DNA of 64,000 bases from Bacteroidota bacterium (GTDB taxonomy: Bacteria > Bacteroidota > Bacteroidia > Bacteroidales > Paludibacteraceae), in NCBI GenBank assembly GCA_023391625.1, contig JAEWAN010000006.1, forward strand, positions 620,001 to 684,000, given 5' to 3'. The notes beneath the pieces are model-generated. The model saw only the letters and a list, made by a program, of their open reading frames with translations, was not told the origin of the DNA and did not search any database. Within the stretch, counting starts at the first letter, position 1; each line of letters starts with the position of its first letter. The position numbers and the translations under genes were made by a program. Positions 35,286 through 43,935 of this stretch are shown here, piece by piece.

Positions 35286-36752
35286 ATGGAACACAAGCTG
35301 TATATTTACAATACACTCCACAGGAAGAAGGAGCAATTTATTCCGTTACATTCACCAAATGTAGGAATGTATGTTTGCGGACCTACAGTTTATGGGGATG
35401 CTCATTTAGGACACGCTCGTCCGGCTATCACTTTTGATATATTATTTCGTTATCTTCAGCATTTAGGCTATAAGGTGCGTTATGTCCGTAATATAACGGA
35501 TGTGGGGCACTTGGAAAACGATGCGGATTCTGGTGAAGATAAGATTGCCAAGAAGGCGCGCTTGGAACAGTTGGAGCCGATGGAAGTTGTTCAGTATTAT
35601 CTGAATCGTTACCATAAAGCAATGGAGGCTTTAAATGTTCTTTCTCCGAGTATAGAACCGCATGCTTCCGGACACATTATTGAACAAATAGAATTTGTTC
35701 AGAAAATATTGGATGCCGGTTATGCTTATGAAAGTGAGGGGTCTGTTTATTTTGACGTAGAAAAGTACAATAAAGATCATCATTACGGGAAATTGTCCGG
35801 ACGGAATATTGATGAGTTGCTTGAAACGACACGCGATTTGGACGGTCAGTCGGAAAAACGCCGGAGTTTTGATTTTGCTCTGTGGAAGAAAGCTTCTCCC
35901 GAACATATTATGCGTTGGAATTCACCTTGGAGTGTAGGATTCCCCGGATGGCATCTTGAATGCTCTGCCATGGGAACCAAATATTTAGGTGAAGAGTTTG
36001 ATATTCACGGAGGAGGTATGGACTTGATTTTCCCTCACCATGAATGCGAAATAGCCCAGTCTTGCGCCGCTTTGACTAAAGACACGGTTAAGTATTGGAT
36101 GCATAATAACATGATAACAATCAATGGGCAGAAAATGGGGAAATCGTTAGGTAATTTTATAACATTGGATGAGTTTTTCACAGGCACTCATTCTATGTTG
36201 GCTCAGGCATATAGCCCAATGACAATCCGTTTCTTTATTTTGCAGGCCCATTATAGAAGCACAGTCGATTTTAGCAATGAAGCTTTACAGGCATCGGAGA
36301 AAGGTTTGGAACGCTTGATGGAAGGGTATGCCCGATTGCAAAAATTGACTTCAGCCGATTCTTCTACGGTGGATATTGCTGGATTAAGAGCTAAGTGCGA
36401 AGAGGCAATGTGCGATGATTTGAATACTCCGATTGTAATATCTCATTTATTTGAGTCGTTAAAAGCCATTAACCTGATTCATGATGGAAAAGCTTCTATT
36501 TCTGAAGCTGACCTTGTGGAACTGAAAGCTGTTTATAAACTTTTTATAGAGGACCTTTTAGGATTAAAGGCAGATAGCGAAAGTACTGCAGGAGGGGACG
36601 CTTATAAAAAAGCAGTAGATTTGTTGCTGAACATAAGGCTTGAGGCTAAGAAAAATAAAGACTGGAATACAAGTGATAAAATAAGAAATGAACTTACGGC
36701 TTTAGGTTTCGAAATCAAAGATACGAAGGATGGTTTTGAATGGAAGTTATAA
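35286..36752 (+). CDS. cysS: Cysteinyl-tRNA synthetase
   Basis: Class I synthetase, 488 residues. Zn-binding Cys in YVCGPTVYG, HIGH-type motif as GDAHLGHARPAI, second Zn ligand in HLECSAMGTKYLGE, His ligands in GGGMDLIFPHHECEIAQS, and KMSKS-type motif as QKMGKSLGNF. The C-terminal helical anticodon-binding domain ends with KDTKDGFEWKL. Ends at a strong terminator shared with the convergent thioredoxin gene. Confidence 0.96.
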   Translation: MEHKLYIYNTLHRKKEQFIPLHSPNVGMYVCGPTVYGDAHLGHARPAITFDILFRYLQHLGYKVRYVRNITDVGHLENDADSGEDKIAKKARLEQLEPMEVVQYYLNRYHKAMEALNVLSPSIEPHASGHIIEQIEFVQKILDAGYAYESEGSVYFDVEKYNKDHHYGKLSGRNIDELLETTRDLDGQSEKRRSFDFALWKKASPEHIMRWNSPWSVGFPGWHLECSAMGTKYLGEEFDIHGGGMDLIFPHHECEIAQSCAALTKDTVKYWMHNNMITINGQKMGKSLGNFITLDEFFTGTHSMLAQAYSPMTIRFFILQAHYRSTVDFSNEALQASEKGLERLMEGYARLQKLTSADSSTVDIAGLRAKCEEAMCDDLNTPIVISHLFESLKAINLIHDGKASISEADLVELKAVYKLFIEDLLGLKADSESTAGGDAYKKAVDLLLNIRLEAKKNKDWNTSDKIRNELTALGFEIKDTKDGFEWKL

Positions 36753-36773
36753 GATATTCTTTAAATCTTAAAT

Positions 36774-36823
36774 AAAAAGTTATGTCCCAAAAGTTTTTAT
36801 CAACTTTTGGGACATAACTTTTT
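36774..36823. terminator. Strong terminator after cysS, bidirectional
   Basis: A perfect 22-base-pair stem (36774-36795 with 36802-36823) with a 6-base loop, A-rich on the left and T-rich on the right. It lies 21 bases past the cysS stop and 50 bases before the thioredoxin stop on the other strand. Confidence 0.85.
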
Positions 36824-36872
36824 AAAGTATTTGTGAAATGTCTTATTAAAGACATTTAGGTGGACATTGCTT

Positions 36873-37349
36873 TTATTCTTTTTTCAACAGAACTTTATCT
36901 ATTATTTCTTTGAAAGTTTCTTTGGGCAGGGCGCCCTGTGCCATTTGAGGATTTTCTCCCATAGGGCAGAATAATAGAGTAGGGATGCTGCGTATGCCGA
37001 ATAATGCCGCTAAATCACGTTCTTTTTCTGTGTCCACTTTGTAAATGTATATTTCTTCTCCGTATTCGTTTGCCAGTTCGTCCAGAACAGGGGCTATCAT
37101 TTTACAAGGGCCGCACCATGAAGCATAGAAATCGATGATACAGGGTTTATCTCCCAGGTATTTCCATTCTTCCGGATTTTTTTCAAAATTAGCTACTTTT
37201 TGCAAGAATTCTTCTTTGGTCAGAGGTATTGTTTGCATAGTTTTTTCTTTTTTAGAGTTATGATTGTTTTTATTTCCTTTGCTGTTCTCAGCATATATGC
37301 TGACAGAAATGAGCGTAAGCAGAAAGCTTACTAGAAGCACTTTTTTCAT
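36873..37349 (-). CDS. Exported thioredoxin
   Basis: 158 residues: a Sec signal peptide (MKKVLLVSFLLTLISVSIYA), a Lys/Asn-rich linker to about residue 37, then a full thioredoxin fold with the active site WCGPCK (78-83) and cis-Pro in RSIPTLLF. The CGPC pair suggests a reductase role in the periplasm, like Bacteroides TrxP. The nearby Cys70 could form part of an extra redox centre. Third gene of an ArsR-DUF6132-thioredoxin unit, 32 bases after DUF6132, so expression probably answers the ArsR regulator. Confidence 0.9.
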   Translation of the reverse strand: MKKVLLVSFLLTLISVSIYAENSKGNKNNHNSKKEKTMQTIPLTKEEFLQKVANFEKNPEEWKYLGDKPCIIDFYASWCGPCKMIAPVLDELANEYGEEIYIYKVDTEKERDLAALFGIRSIPTLLFCPMGENPQMAQGALPKETFKEIIDKVLLKKE

Positions 37350-37381
37350 ACGTTTGCTGTTTGTTTTTTATAATTATGATT

Positions 37382-37573
37382 TTATTTCTTGCGGAAAATA
37401 TCGCATATAAGCATACCGGTTATTATTCCAAAAAGGATGCTGATATAGGGGTTTGAACTTATAGCACAAGCGTTAGTACCGCATCCTACAAAATAGAAGT
37501 ACATATATCCGCCTATTGCTCCGGCTATTCCTCCGATAAGAAGTAAATAATATTTTTTTAGTAAGTTAATCAT
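37382..37573 (-). CDS. Small membrane protein, DUF6132-like
   Basis: 63 residues with two membrane helices (about 8-28 and 43-59) rich in Gly, joined by a loop with two Cys and an Asn-Ala-Cys (VGCGTNACAISSNP). This matches what I recall of DUF6132, small Bacteroidetes proteins found beside thioredoxins and rhodaneses. The paired Cys facing one side of the membrane suit a redox or sulfur-handling role, an inference. Its start overlaps the ArsR stop by 4 bases (ATGA). Confidence 0.78.
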   Translation of the reverse strand: MINLLKKYYLLLIGGIAGAIGGYMYFYFVGCGTNACAISSNPYISILFGIITGMLICDIFRKK

Positions 37574-37878
37574 TCATTTTTTGTTTGTTCATTGCAACCG
37601 CACTTCTGTATACAATGTATTATTTGTATAATTTGTTCGTTCTTCAGAGAGTAGAAACAGTTTTTACCATCTTTTCGTACATTTAAAATACGTTTGGCAC
37701 GCATGTCGGTTAAATGGTGGGAAAGTAATGATTGTTCACAGTTTAAAGCTGTTGACAGGCTGTTTACACTCATCTCTCCTTTTTCTGAAAGAAGTAAAAT
37801 AATGCGCAGACGTGTCTCTTGGGCTATTGCCCTGAGGGTATATGCGGCTTCAGCCATATTTTTTTTACTTGCTTCCAT
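37570..37878 (-). CDS. ArsR-family transcriptional regulator
   Basis: 102 residues, winged helix. AYTLRAIAQETRLRIILLLS, the recognition helix ALNCEQSLLSHHLTDMRAKRIL and a beta wing with RKDGKNCFYSL match the ArsR/SmtB fold. Cys residues occur in the recognition region (NCEQS) and at the C-terminus (CIQKCGC), a plausible sensor for metal, thiol or persulfide stress. The longest frame starts at 37908, but that ATG lies inside a perfect inverted repeat and upstream of the predicted start point, so 37878 or 37857 is more likely. First gene of the thioredoxin unit; probably represses itself. Confidence 0.85.
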   Translation of the reverse strand: MEASKKNMAEAAYTLRAIAQETRLRIILLLSEKGEMSVNSLSTALNCEQSLLSHHLTDMRAKRILNVRKDGKNCFYSLKNEQIIQIIHCIQKCGCNEQTKNE

Positions 37879-37885
37879 CTCTGTG

Positions 37886-37917
37886 CAAATATATGAAAAC
37901 ATGTTCATATATTCAAA
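37886..37917 (-). promoter_or_regulatory. ArsR-thioredoxin promoter with nested operator
   Basis: On the - strand: TTTG at 37917-37914, 20 bases, TATATTTG at 37893-37886. Between and over them sits the inverted repeat ATATATGAA-(6)-TTCATATAT (37889-37912), a perfect 9-base-pair dyad. A dimeric winged-helix repressor bound there would block RNA polymerase. Predicted start near 37880, very close to the ATG at 37878. Confidence 0.8.
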
Positions 37918-38119
37918 TATTTAATCTTTATTTTGATATTGAGAAGTTAAATAAATAAGCTCTATATTTGTTCTCTATTATGAAAAGCCTGTTTTTTTCT
38001 TAAACAAAAGGTATTTTTTATTGTTTTATTTATAATTTTCATTTGCAGGATAAACTATTTATTGAAAGTATTTGATCAGTACAAAAGACTATACTGTTAA
38101 TCTTCCGAAACCAGCGATT

Positions 38120-39982
38120 TTGGGTAAATGGTTCTTTACCACATTTTTAATGTGGTTGTTCTTTTTTATGTTCGTACCTGTACAAGCTCAGGAGAATTAT
38201 GAGGTAAGAAAAATAGTATTCAAAGGAAATAAAACTTTCAGTAAGTCCGAGTTGCTTGACCATATGGTTTTACAGCCGTCAAACTGGTTGCAGCGTGTTA
38301 TCCAGAAAAAAGATGCTTCCATATACAGTAATGATTTTATGGAGACGGATATCGAACGGTTGCAGAGGTATTATCAAACAGAAGGATTTCTTCATGCAGA
38401 AACCTGGTTGGATTCCTTACATATAAATGAAAAAAAGCGTACGGTTAACATTTATATTGGAGTTCGGGAAAATAATCCGGTTCGGGTTGATACGATAGCA
38501 TTTAACGTGACGGAACCTGTTCCGGGAATTACTCCGGAACAAGGGCAGAAAAAACTTACCCGTCAGGTTTTTCTGAAAAACGGGGAGCGGTTTAGTGACC
38601 AAATGGTTTATAATGATGTATCTAAGATTAATAATGCGTTTACCAACCGGGGATATGTGTATGTAGAAACGGATTTTGATTTGGACCTGAAAATTCCTCA
38701 GGATTCAGTTAATATAACTTATGAGGTACGTCCCGGTATTATCGGGCAGTTTGGAGAGACATCCGTCCATGGCAATAAGTATATAAAAGAGAAGTATGTC
38801 CGTAGGGCTTTACGCTATGAACCGGGTGAAACTTATAGTTCTGATTTATTGGATAAAACACGTAAGGACCTTTATAATTTGCAATTGTTCCGGGTAGTTT
38901 CCATTGTCTCGGAAACGAATAAAAGTACCAAACTAAATCCTATCCCTATTCGTATAGATATAGAAGAAATGCCGCGCTGGATGAGCCGTTTCGGGTTAGG
39001 ATGGGGTACTGAGGACAAGTTCCGTGCTTTTGCAGATGTGACTTACCGGGGATTGTTTAAGGGAACGAGCCGGATAAATTTGTATGCTAAACATTCGGCT
39101 TTAACACCTTATAATGTCAGCCTGAACTGGATAGAACCCCAGTTTTTTTTGAATAATCTGTCACTTTCCGTTAATCCTTATATCCGCCGGGAAAAAGAAC
39201 CGGGTTATGATGTTCAGCGCCTTGGGATAAACGTTCCTTTAGGTTATGTTTTCAATGACCATATCAGCACTTCTGTTTCATATTATTTTGAAAGGGTTAA
39301 GCGGTTTGACACAGGAGAAGGGGCAGCTTCTCTTAATCCGGAGGATAGAAATTTTCTATATAATAAGTCAGGGTTATCGGGAACTTTTACATTTAACAAT
39401 GCAGATCCTGTATTTTCTCCGGTAAAAGGATGGATGGTTAATGTCAGTGCCAAACTGAATGGATATATATTCGGCGGGGATTATAATTATACCCGTTTGT
39501 GGATAGATGCCCGTAAATACCAGAGTATAGGTAGTTTTGTTTTGTCTCTCAGAGGATTGATTGGGGGAATATATTCTTCTGACGAAAGCGGCTTTATTCC
39601 GGTGGAAGACCGGTTTTATTCCGGTGGTGCTAATTCTAACCGTGGTTGGGCACGTGCCATGCTGGGACCTCAGTATCTGAGCGATAAAGCTGGAGTTTGG
39701 TATCCTATGGGAGGGAAAAGTATTCTTGAAATGAATCTGGAGATACGTCATAAACTTTTTTGGCAGATAGACCTGGCTGCCTTTTTTGATTGTGGAAATG
39801 TTTGGGCAGAGCCGTATCATTACCGCTTTGACCAGTTGTCATATTCCGTGGGAGGAGGGTTGCGTGTGAATACTCCTATTGGGCCGATACGTTTGGACGT
39901 AGGTGTTCCTTTGAATAATCCTTATAATGTTGAGAATTTCAGGAAGGTTCAGGTGTTTCTAAGCGTGGGTCAGGCATTCTGA
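38120..39982 (+). CDS. tamA: TamA-like Omp85 outer-membrane protein
   Basis: About 620 residues. A signal peptide ending at VQAQE, POTRA-type domains at about 25-300 (EVRKIVFKGNKTFSKSELLDHM; FGETSVHGNKYIKEKYVRRALRYEPGETY), and a C-terminal 16-strand barrel ending in Phe (VQVFLSVGQAF). The barrel has the Omp85 GGANSNRGWARAMLGP motif. Fewer POTRA domains than BamA and the tamB gene 26 bases downstream point to TamA, which with TamB inserts outer-membrane proteins or moves lipids. No ATG precedes the signal peptide: the start must be TTG at 38120 or 38072. A -7 element TATATTTG lies at 37963-37970. Confidence 0.87.
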   Translation: MGKWFFTTFLMWLFFFMFVPVQAQENYEVRKIVFKGNKTFSKSELLDHMVLQPSNWLQRVIQKKDASIYSNDFMETDIERLQRYYQTEGFLHAETWLDSLHINEKKRTVNIYIGVRENNPVRVDTIAFNVTEPVPGITPEQGQKKLTRQVFLKNGERFSDQMVYNDVSKINNAFTNRGYVYVETDFDLDLKIPQDSVNITYEVRPGIIGQFGETSVHGNKYIKEKYVRRALRYEPGETYSSDLLDKTRKDLYNLQLFRVVSIVSETNKSTKLNPIPIRIDIEEMPRWMSRFGLGWGTEDKFRAFADVTYRGLFKGTSRINLYAKHSALTPYNVSLNWIEPQFFLNNLSLSVNPYIRREKEPGYDVQRLGINVPLGYVFNDHISTSVSYYFERVKRFDTGEGAASLNPEDRNFLYNKSGLSGTFTFNNADPVFSPVKGWMVNVSAKLNGYIFGGDYNYTRLWIDARKYQSIGSFVLSLRGLIGGIYSSDESGFIPVEDRFYSGGANSNRGWARAMLGPQYLSDKAGVWYPMGGKSILEMNLEIRHKLFWQIDLAAFFDCGNVWAEPYHYRFDQLSYSVGGGLRVNTPIGPIRLDVGVPLNNPYNVENFRKVQVFLSVGQAF

Positions 39983-40008
39983 TAAAGCGCTATAAAATCG
40001 AAGAATAG

Positions 40009-43000
40009 ATGAAAAAAGGACTGAAAATAGCATTACGTATATTGATGTGGTTTCTTATTGGAATCATAACATTGCTGGCTTTTGTCCTGATAGCCATACA
40101 AACTGTTCCGGTAAAACGTCAGATTACGCGTATAGCAGTGAATCAGGTAAATAATCTTCTGACGGCAGAATTATCTGTTGGAGAGCTAACCGGAAATTTC
40201 TTTACTAATCTGGGATTAACCGAGGTGGCTTTGGTGCTGCCGGAGCAGGATACCATTGCTATAATTCCTGAAATCAGGTTAAGGTATAAACTGCTGCCCC
40301 TGATTAAGGGACAAATTGTAGTAGACAGCCTGATTATAGAATCACCTTTTGTTTCTCTTGCAGAACTTCCGGATTCGACCTGGAATGTAATGCATATTGC
40401 AAAACCGACGGCAGAAGAGCCGGATACAACGCCTTCTTCTTTCAATATGTCTGTGAAAGTAGGGGAATTGGCTCTGAACGGAGGACGGCTTCGTGTCGTT
40501 TCTTCTAACAGCCAGATACCCAAAGAGGCAGATAGTTTGTTTCTGAATGTAAAAGGTTATTATTCTTCAGATTACCAGCAAATCGATATAAATAAACTTT
40601 GCCTTTCTACAAGACATCCGGATTTGTCGGTTCGTCAAATTGGAATCCAGGCAACGGGAGATAAAGATGCGGTTCGTCTGGAAAGTCTTTTATTACAGAC
40701 AAGGGAAAATAAATTGAATGCATCCGGAGAGTATTATTTTGACAATAAGAACCGTTCTTTGTTAAATGTACAAATGGCTCCGATCCGGTTAGATGAATTC
40801 GACTATTATCTGCCGGATAGTTTCTCTCTGAAAGCTACCCCTGAACTACAGCTGAACGCGATATTGGAAAATGAAAAATTATTGGTTGATTTGCTGTTAA
40901 AGGAAAATCTGCAGGAGATAGGTGTTCATCTGCTATCCCGGTATCTTTTGGAATACCTGTCTGATAGCACTTCAACTCCGGTATCTTATGATGTGATTTT
41001 GAAAGTGAAACAGGTAGATTTGCGTCATTGGCTGGATAATCCTCAGTTGGATTATTTGATCAACGGTAATTTGCAGGCAGTAGGTGAAGATTGGGATCCG
41101 GATAAGATGCGGGTGAATGTAAAAGGCGATTTTGGGGACATTGTATTGTCCGGCAAATCAGTGGAAAACCTTGGTCTGACGTTGAATTATGACAGGGGTG
41201 ATGCCGACGCGGAAGTTAAGGGTGGAGGAAGTTTTGGAACATTGTATGTTAAGCCGGCAGTCCGTAAAGTTTTAAGCGATAATCCCGCTTACTCAGCTGT
41301 GCTGAATACTCAAAATCTGGATTTGGCTATGATTCTGGGAGAGGAATATAAGACAGATGTCAATCTGGATGCTTCCATACAAGGCTCCGGATTTGATTTG
41401 AATAAAATGAATGTTGGGGGACAAATCGTGGCAAGGCCTTCTGTCATTATGGGAATTAAGCTGGATACTTTGAATACGAATCTTGATTTTGTTCATCAAA
41501 ACCTGACAGTGAATGATTTATTAATCCGAACAATGTCAGCGAGATTAAATTTGGCTGGAAATTATAACCTCCAGGGAAATTCGGATTTGGCTCTGGAAGC
41601 GGATTTGGAAAACGCCTATGATATAAGTAAACTCATTGGAATTGAAGATCTGGATACCCGTTTAAAATTGAATGCCTTACTTTCCGGGACACCGGATAGC
41701 CTGAATGCAGATCTACAGCTTGGAATATCTCCTTCCCGTTATCAGGATTTTCGGTTGGATACGTTGTTTGCTACAGCAGAGGCCAGTTTAAAGAATAACT
41801 TTAAAGACATAAATGCAAATGCCGATATACAGCTAAATCAATTGGCTGCAGGAGGATTTTTATTAGATGATGTTTTGTTGAAAGTGCAGACGGACACCCG
41901 GAATTATAAATTAGGCCTGGATATTGACGGGGACGACATCAAGACCCGTTTTAACAGTCATGTCAAGTTAGGAGATGATATTGAGATCGTGTTATCCGAC
42001 CTGTGGCTGGATTATAAACAGTATGTGCTGCAACAGGCATTGGCAGATACGACCTATATTAATATTGGTAAAGATGAATACGAGGTACGTAATCTTCGTC
42101 TTATTTCAGATAGTCTGAATGTGGATCAATCTATTTCTCTGGATGGGATTGTAAACCGTTCCGGAGAACAAGACTTGAATATGGATATATCTAATTTGAA
42201 TATTGCCGGGCTGATGAAGTTATTCGCTCCGAAACTGCCATTAACCGGATTGTTTAATTTTCAGTTGAATTTGAAAGGAGCGGCAGAAGCGCCTGAAATG
42301 AAAGTTAATATGTATGTGGAAAACATGGCGTTGGATCAGTTTAAATTCGATAGTATTTACAGTGATGTTTCTTTATTGAATAAGGAGTTGCTGCTTGATT
42401 TGAATGTTATTCCGTTTGATAGCGGAAAAATTGCGGTGAACGGGAAATTGCCGATGGATATCCGGTTGGACAGCATGCAATTTAATGTCATTCCTAAAAG
42501 TACGGACTCTCTTGATGTCCGTTTGCTTATAGACCGTCTGCCTTTAGCGATTCTTAATGTCGTATTGCCGACGGATCAGGTAAATGGCAGCATTGAAAGT
42601 AATATCGGCCTTGGGGGAACGATGCAGAATCCTCAGGTGAACGGTAACCTGAATGTTCTGGACGGACTTGTGAAAATGGATTTGTACGGGGTGAATTATC
42701 AGGATATACAGATGGGCATTGATGTGAAAAACGATCAGGTCAATATTGATACATTCTTGATTCGTAGCCGTAAAGGAACTATGCAGGCTCAGGGAAATGT
42801 GCAGTTTAATTCGGAAATATATAAAGGCGATTTGAATACTTCAAACCTAAATATCGAATTTAACCGGTTTAATCCGTTGGATCACAAGAATTACAATATG
42901 GAGTTGTCCGGAAATGTCGATCTGGAAGGTAAGCGGGACAGTGTTTATTTTTCAGGAAAGCTGGTTGTTCCGGAAGCCCAGGTTTATTTACCGGCATTGA

Positions 43001-43929
43001 TGAGTTTGTTTGGTAAACGAACGGTACAGGATATGCCTACCCCGTTACTGGTGACGGAATTGGAAAAGCAAAAAGAACCCGTGGATTCCATCGTTTATAC
43101 TTTTCATCCGGATTCGGTTGATGTGAATAGCCCTTCATTTGACTTCCTCAATAATTTACAAGGATCGTTGCGTGTGGAAATTCCCCGTAACACATGGATA
43201 AGGAATGATGATATGCGTTTTGAATTATCCGGTGATGTGGAGATACGTAAACATCGTGATTTCTTTGAGTTGTTCGGGACTGTGGATGTGGTACGCGGAC
43301 AGTATAACCTGTTAGGGAAAGTTTTTGTTATTCAAACGGGTACGATTACTTTCCAGGGAGGGGAAAAATTAAATCCTATTTTAGATGTAGAGGCAAGCTA
43401 TTCTTTCCGTGAAGCTGGAACGGATAATACTTCCTCACGGAAAGAAATGATGATTTATGTAACCGGGGAAATGCTGTCTCCTGAAATAAAATTTACTTTG
43501 GATGATGAAGAACTTGGCGAAGGTGATGCTATTTCTTATATTTTATTTGGTAGTAGGATGTCGTCTATAAGTAATTCTGTGGCTGGAGCAGCAGATGCAA
43601 ATCTTGCGGGAATGGTGGCTTCAACTTTGGTTTCGTCACAACTTACCCGCTTACTGGGGAATGTACTTAATGTGGACTATATAGAATTTAATAGTACCAG
43701 TGATTTCCAGAATGCTTCTATTACAGTGGGAAAATACATAACGAATAAGCTTTTTGTAAGTTATGAGCAGAATATCGGTAATCTGGATAATTTGAATGAT
43801 AATACGGTGGCGCGCTACGAAATGAGAATGGAATATGAACTTTTTAAATTCTTGTTCTTGCAGTTAACCAGTTCTCCTATTACAAACGGTTTTGATGTTA
43901 TTTTTAAGTTCAATTCGAAGAATAAGTAG
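40009..43929 (+). CDS. tamB: TamB-like translocation/assembly protein (AsmA/DUF490)
   Basis: 1306 residues, anchored by one N-terminal membrane helix (about 8-30), then a long run of beta-strand repeats typical of the VPS13/TamB bridge proteins that line a hydrophobic groove across the periplasm. The C-terminal 300 residues are the TamB (DUF490) domain, with VRGQYNLLGKVFVIQTGTITFQGG and the ending ASITVGKYITNKLFVSYEQNIGNL. It pairs with the upstream Omp85 protein. In E. coli TamB helps carry phospholipid to the outer membrane. Its stop lies 6 bases from the pbpC stop. Confidence 0.92.
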   Translation: MKKGLKIALRILMWFLIGIITLLAFVLIAIQTVPVKRQITRIAVNQVNNLLTAELSVGELTGNFFTNLGLTEVALVLPEQDTIAIIPEIRLRYKLLPLIKGQIVVDSLIIESPFVSLAELPDSTWNVMHIAKPTAEEPDTTPSSFNMSVKVGELALNGGRLRVVSSNSQIPKEADSLFLNVKGYYSSDYQQIDINKLCLSTRHPDLSVRQIGIQATGDKDAVRLESLLLQTRENKLNASGEYYFDNKNRSLLNVQMAPIRLDEFDYYLPDSFSLKATPELQLNAILENEKLLVDLLLKENLQEIGVHLLSRYLLEYLSDSTSTPVSYDVILKVKQVDLRHWLDNPQLDYLINGNLQAVGEDWDPDKMRVNVKGDFGDIVLSGKSVENLGLTLNYDRGDADAEVKGGGSFGTLYVKPAVRKVLSDNPAYSAVLNTQNLDLAMILGEEYKTDVNLDASIQGSGFDLNKMNVGGQIVARPSVIMGIKLDTLNTNLDFVHQNLTVNDLLIRTMSARLNLAGNYNLQGNSDLALEADLENAYDISKLIGIEDLDTRLKLNALLSGTPDSLNADLQLGISPSRYQDFRLDTLFATAEASLKNNFKDINANADIQLNQLAAGGFLLDDVLLKVQTDTRNYKLGLDIDGDDIKTRFNSHVKLGDDIEIVLSDLWLDYKQYVLQQALADTTYINIGKDEYEVRNLRLISDSLNVDQSISLDGIVNRSGEQDLNMDISNLNIAGLMKLFAPKLPLTGLFNFQLNLKGAAEAPEMKVNMYVENMALDQFKFDSIYSDVSLLNKELLLDLNVIPFDSGKIAVNGKLPMDIRLDSMQFNVIPKSTDSLDVRLLIDRLPLAILNVVLPTDQVNGSIESNIGLGGTMQNPQVNGNLNVLDGLVKMDLYGVNYQDIQMGIDVKNDQVNIDTFLIRSRKGTMQAQGNVQFNSEIYKGDLNTSNLNIEFNRFNPLDHKNYNMELSGNVDLEGKRDSVYFSGKLVVPEAQVYLPALMSLFGKRTVQDMPTPLLVTELEKQKEPVDSIVYTFHPDSVDVNSPSFDFLNNLQGSLRVEIPRNTWIRNDDMRFELSGDVEIRKHRDFFELFGTVDVVRGQYNLLGKVFVIQTGTITFQGGEKLNPILDVEASYSFREAGTDNTSSRKEMMIYVTGEMLSPEIKFTLDDEELGEGDAISYILFGSRMSSISNSVAGAADANLAGMVASTLVSSQLTRLLGNVLNVDYIEFNSTSDFQNASITVGKYITNKLFVSYEQNIGNLDNLNDNTVARYEMRMEYELFKFLFLQLTSSPITNGFDVIFKFNSKNK

Positions 43930-43935
43930 ATTTGC

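Noticed and set aside
37980..38003. 7-codon frame MKSLFFS in the TamA leader
   Set aside because: Too short and common by chance; I keep it only as a remark in the TamA finding.
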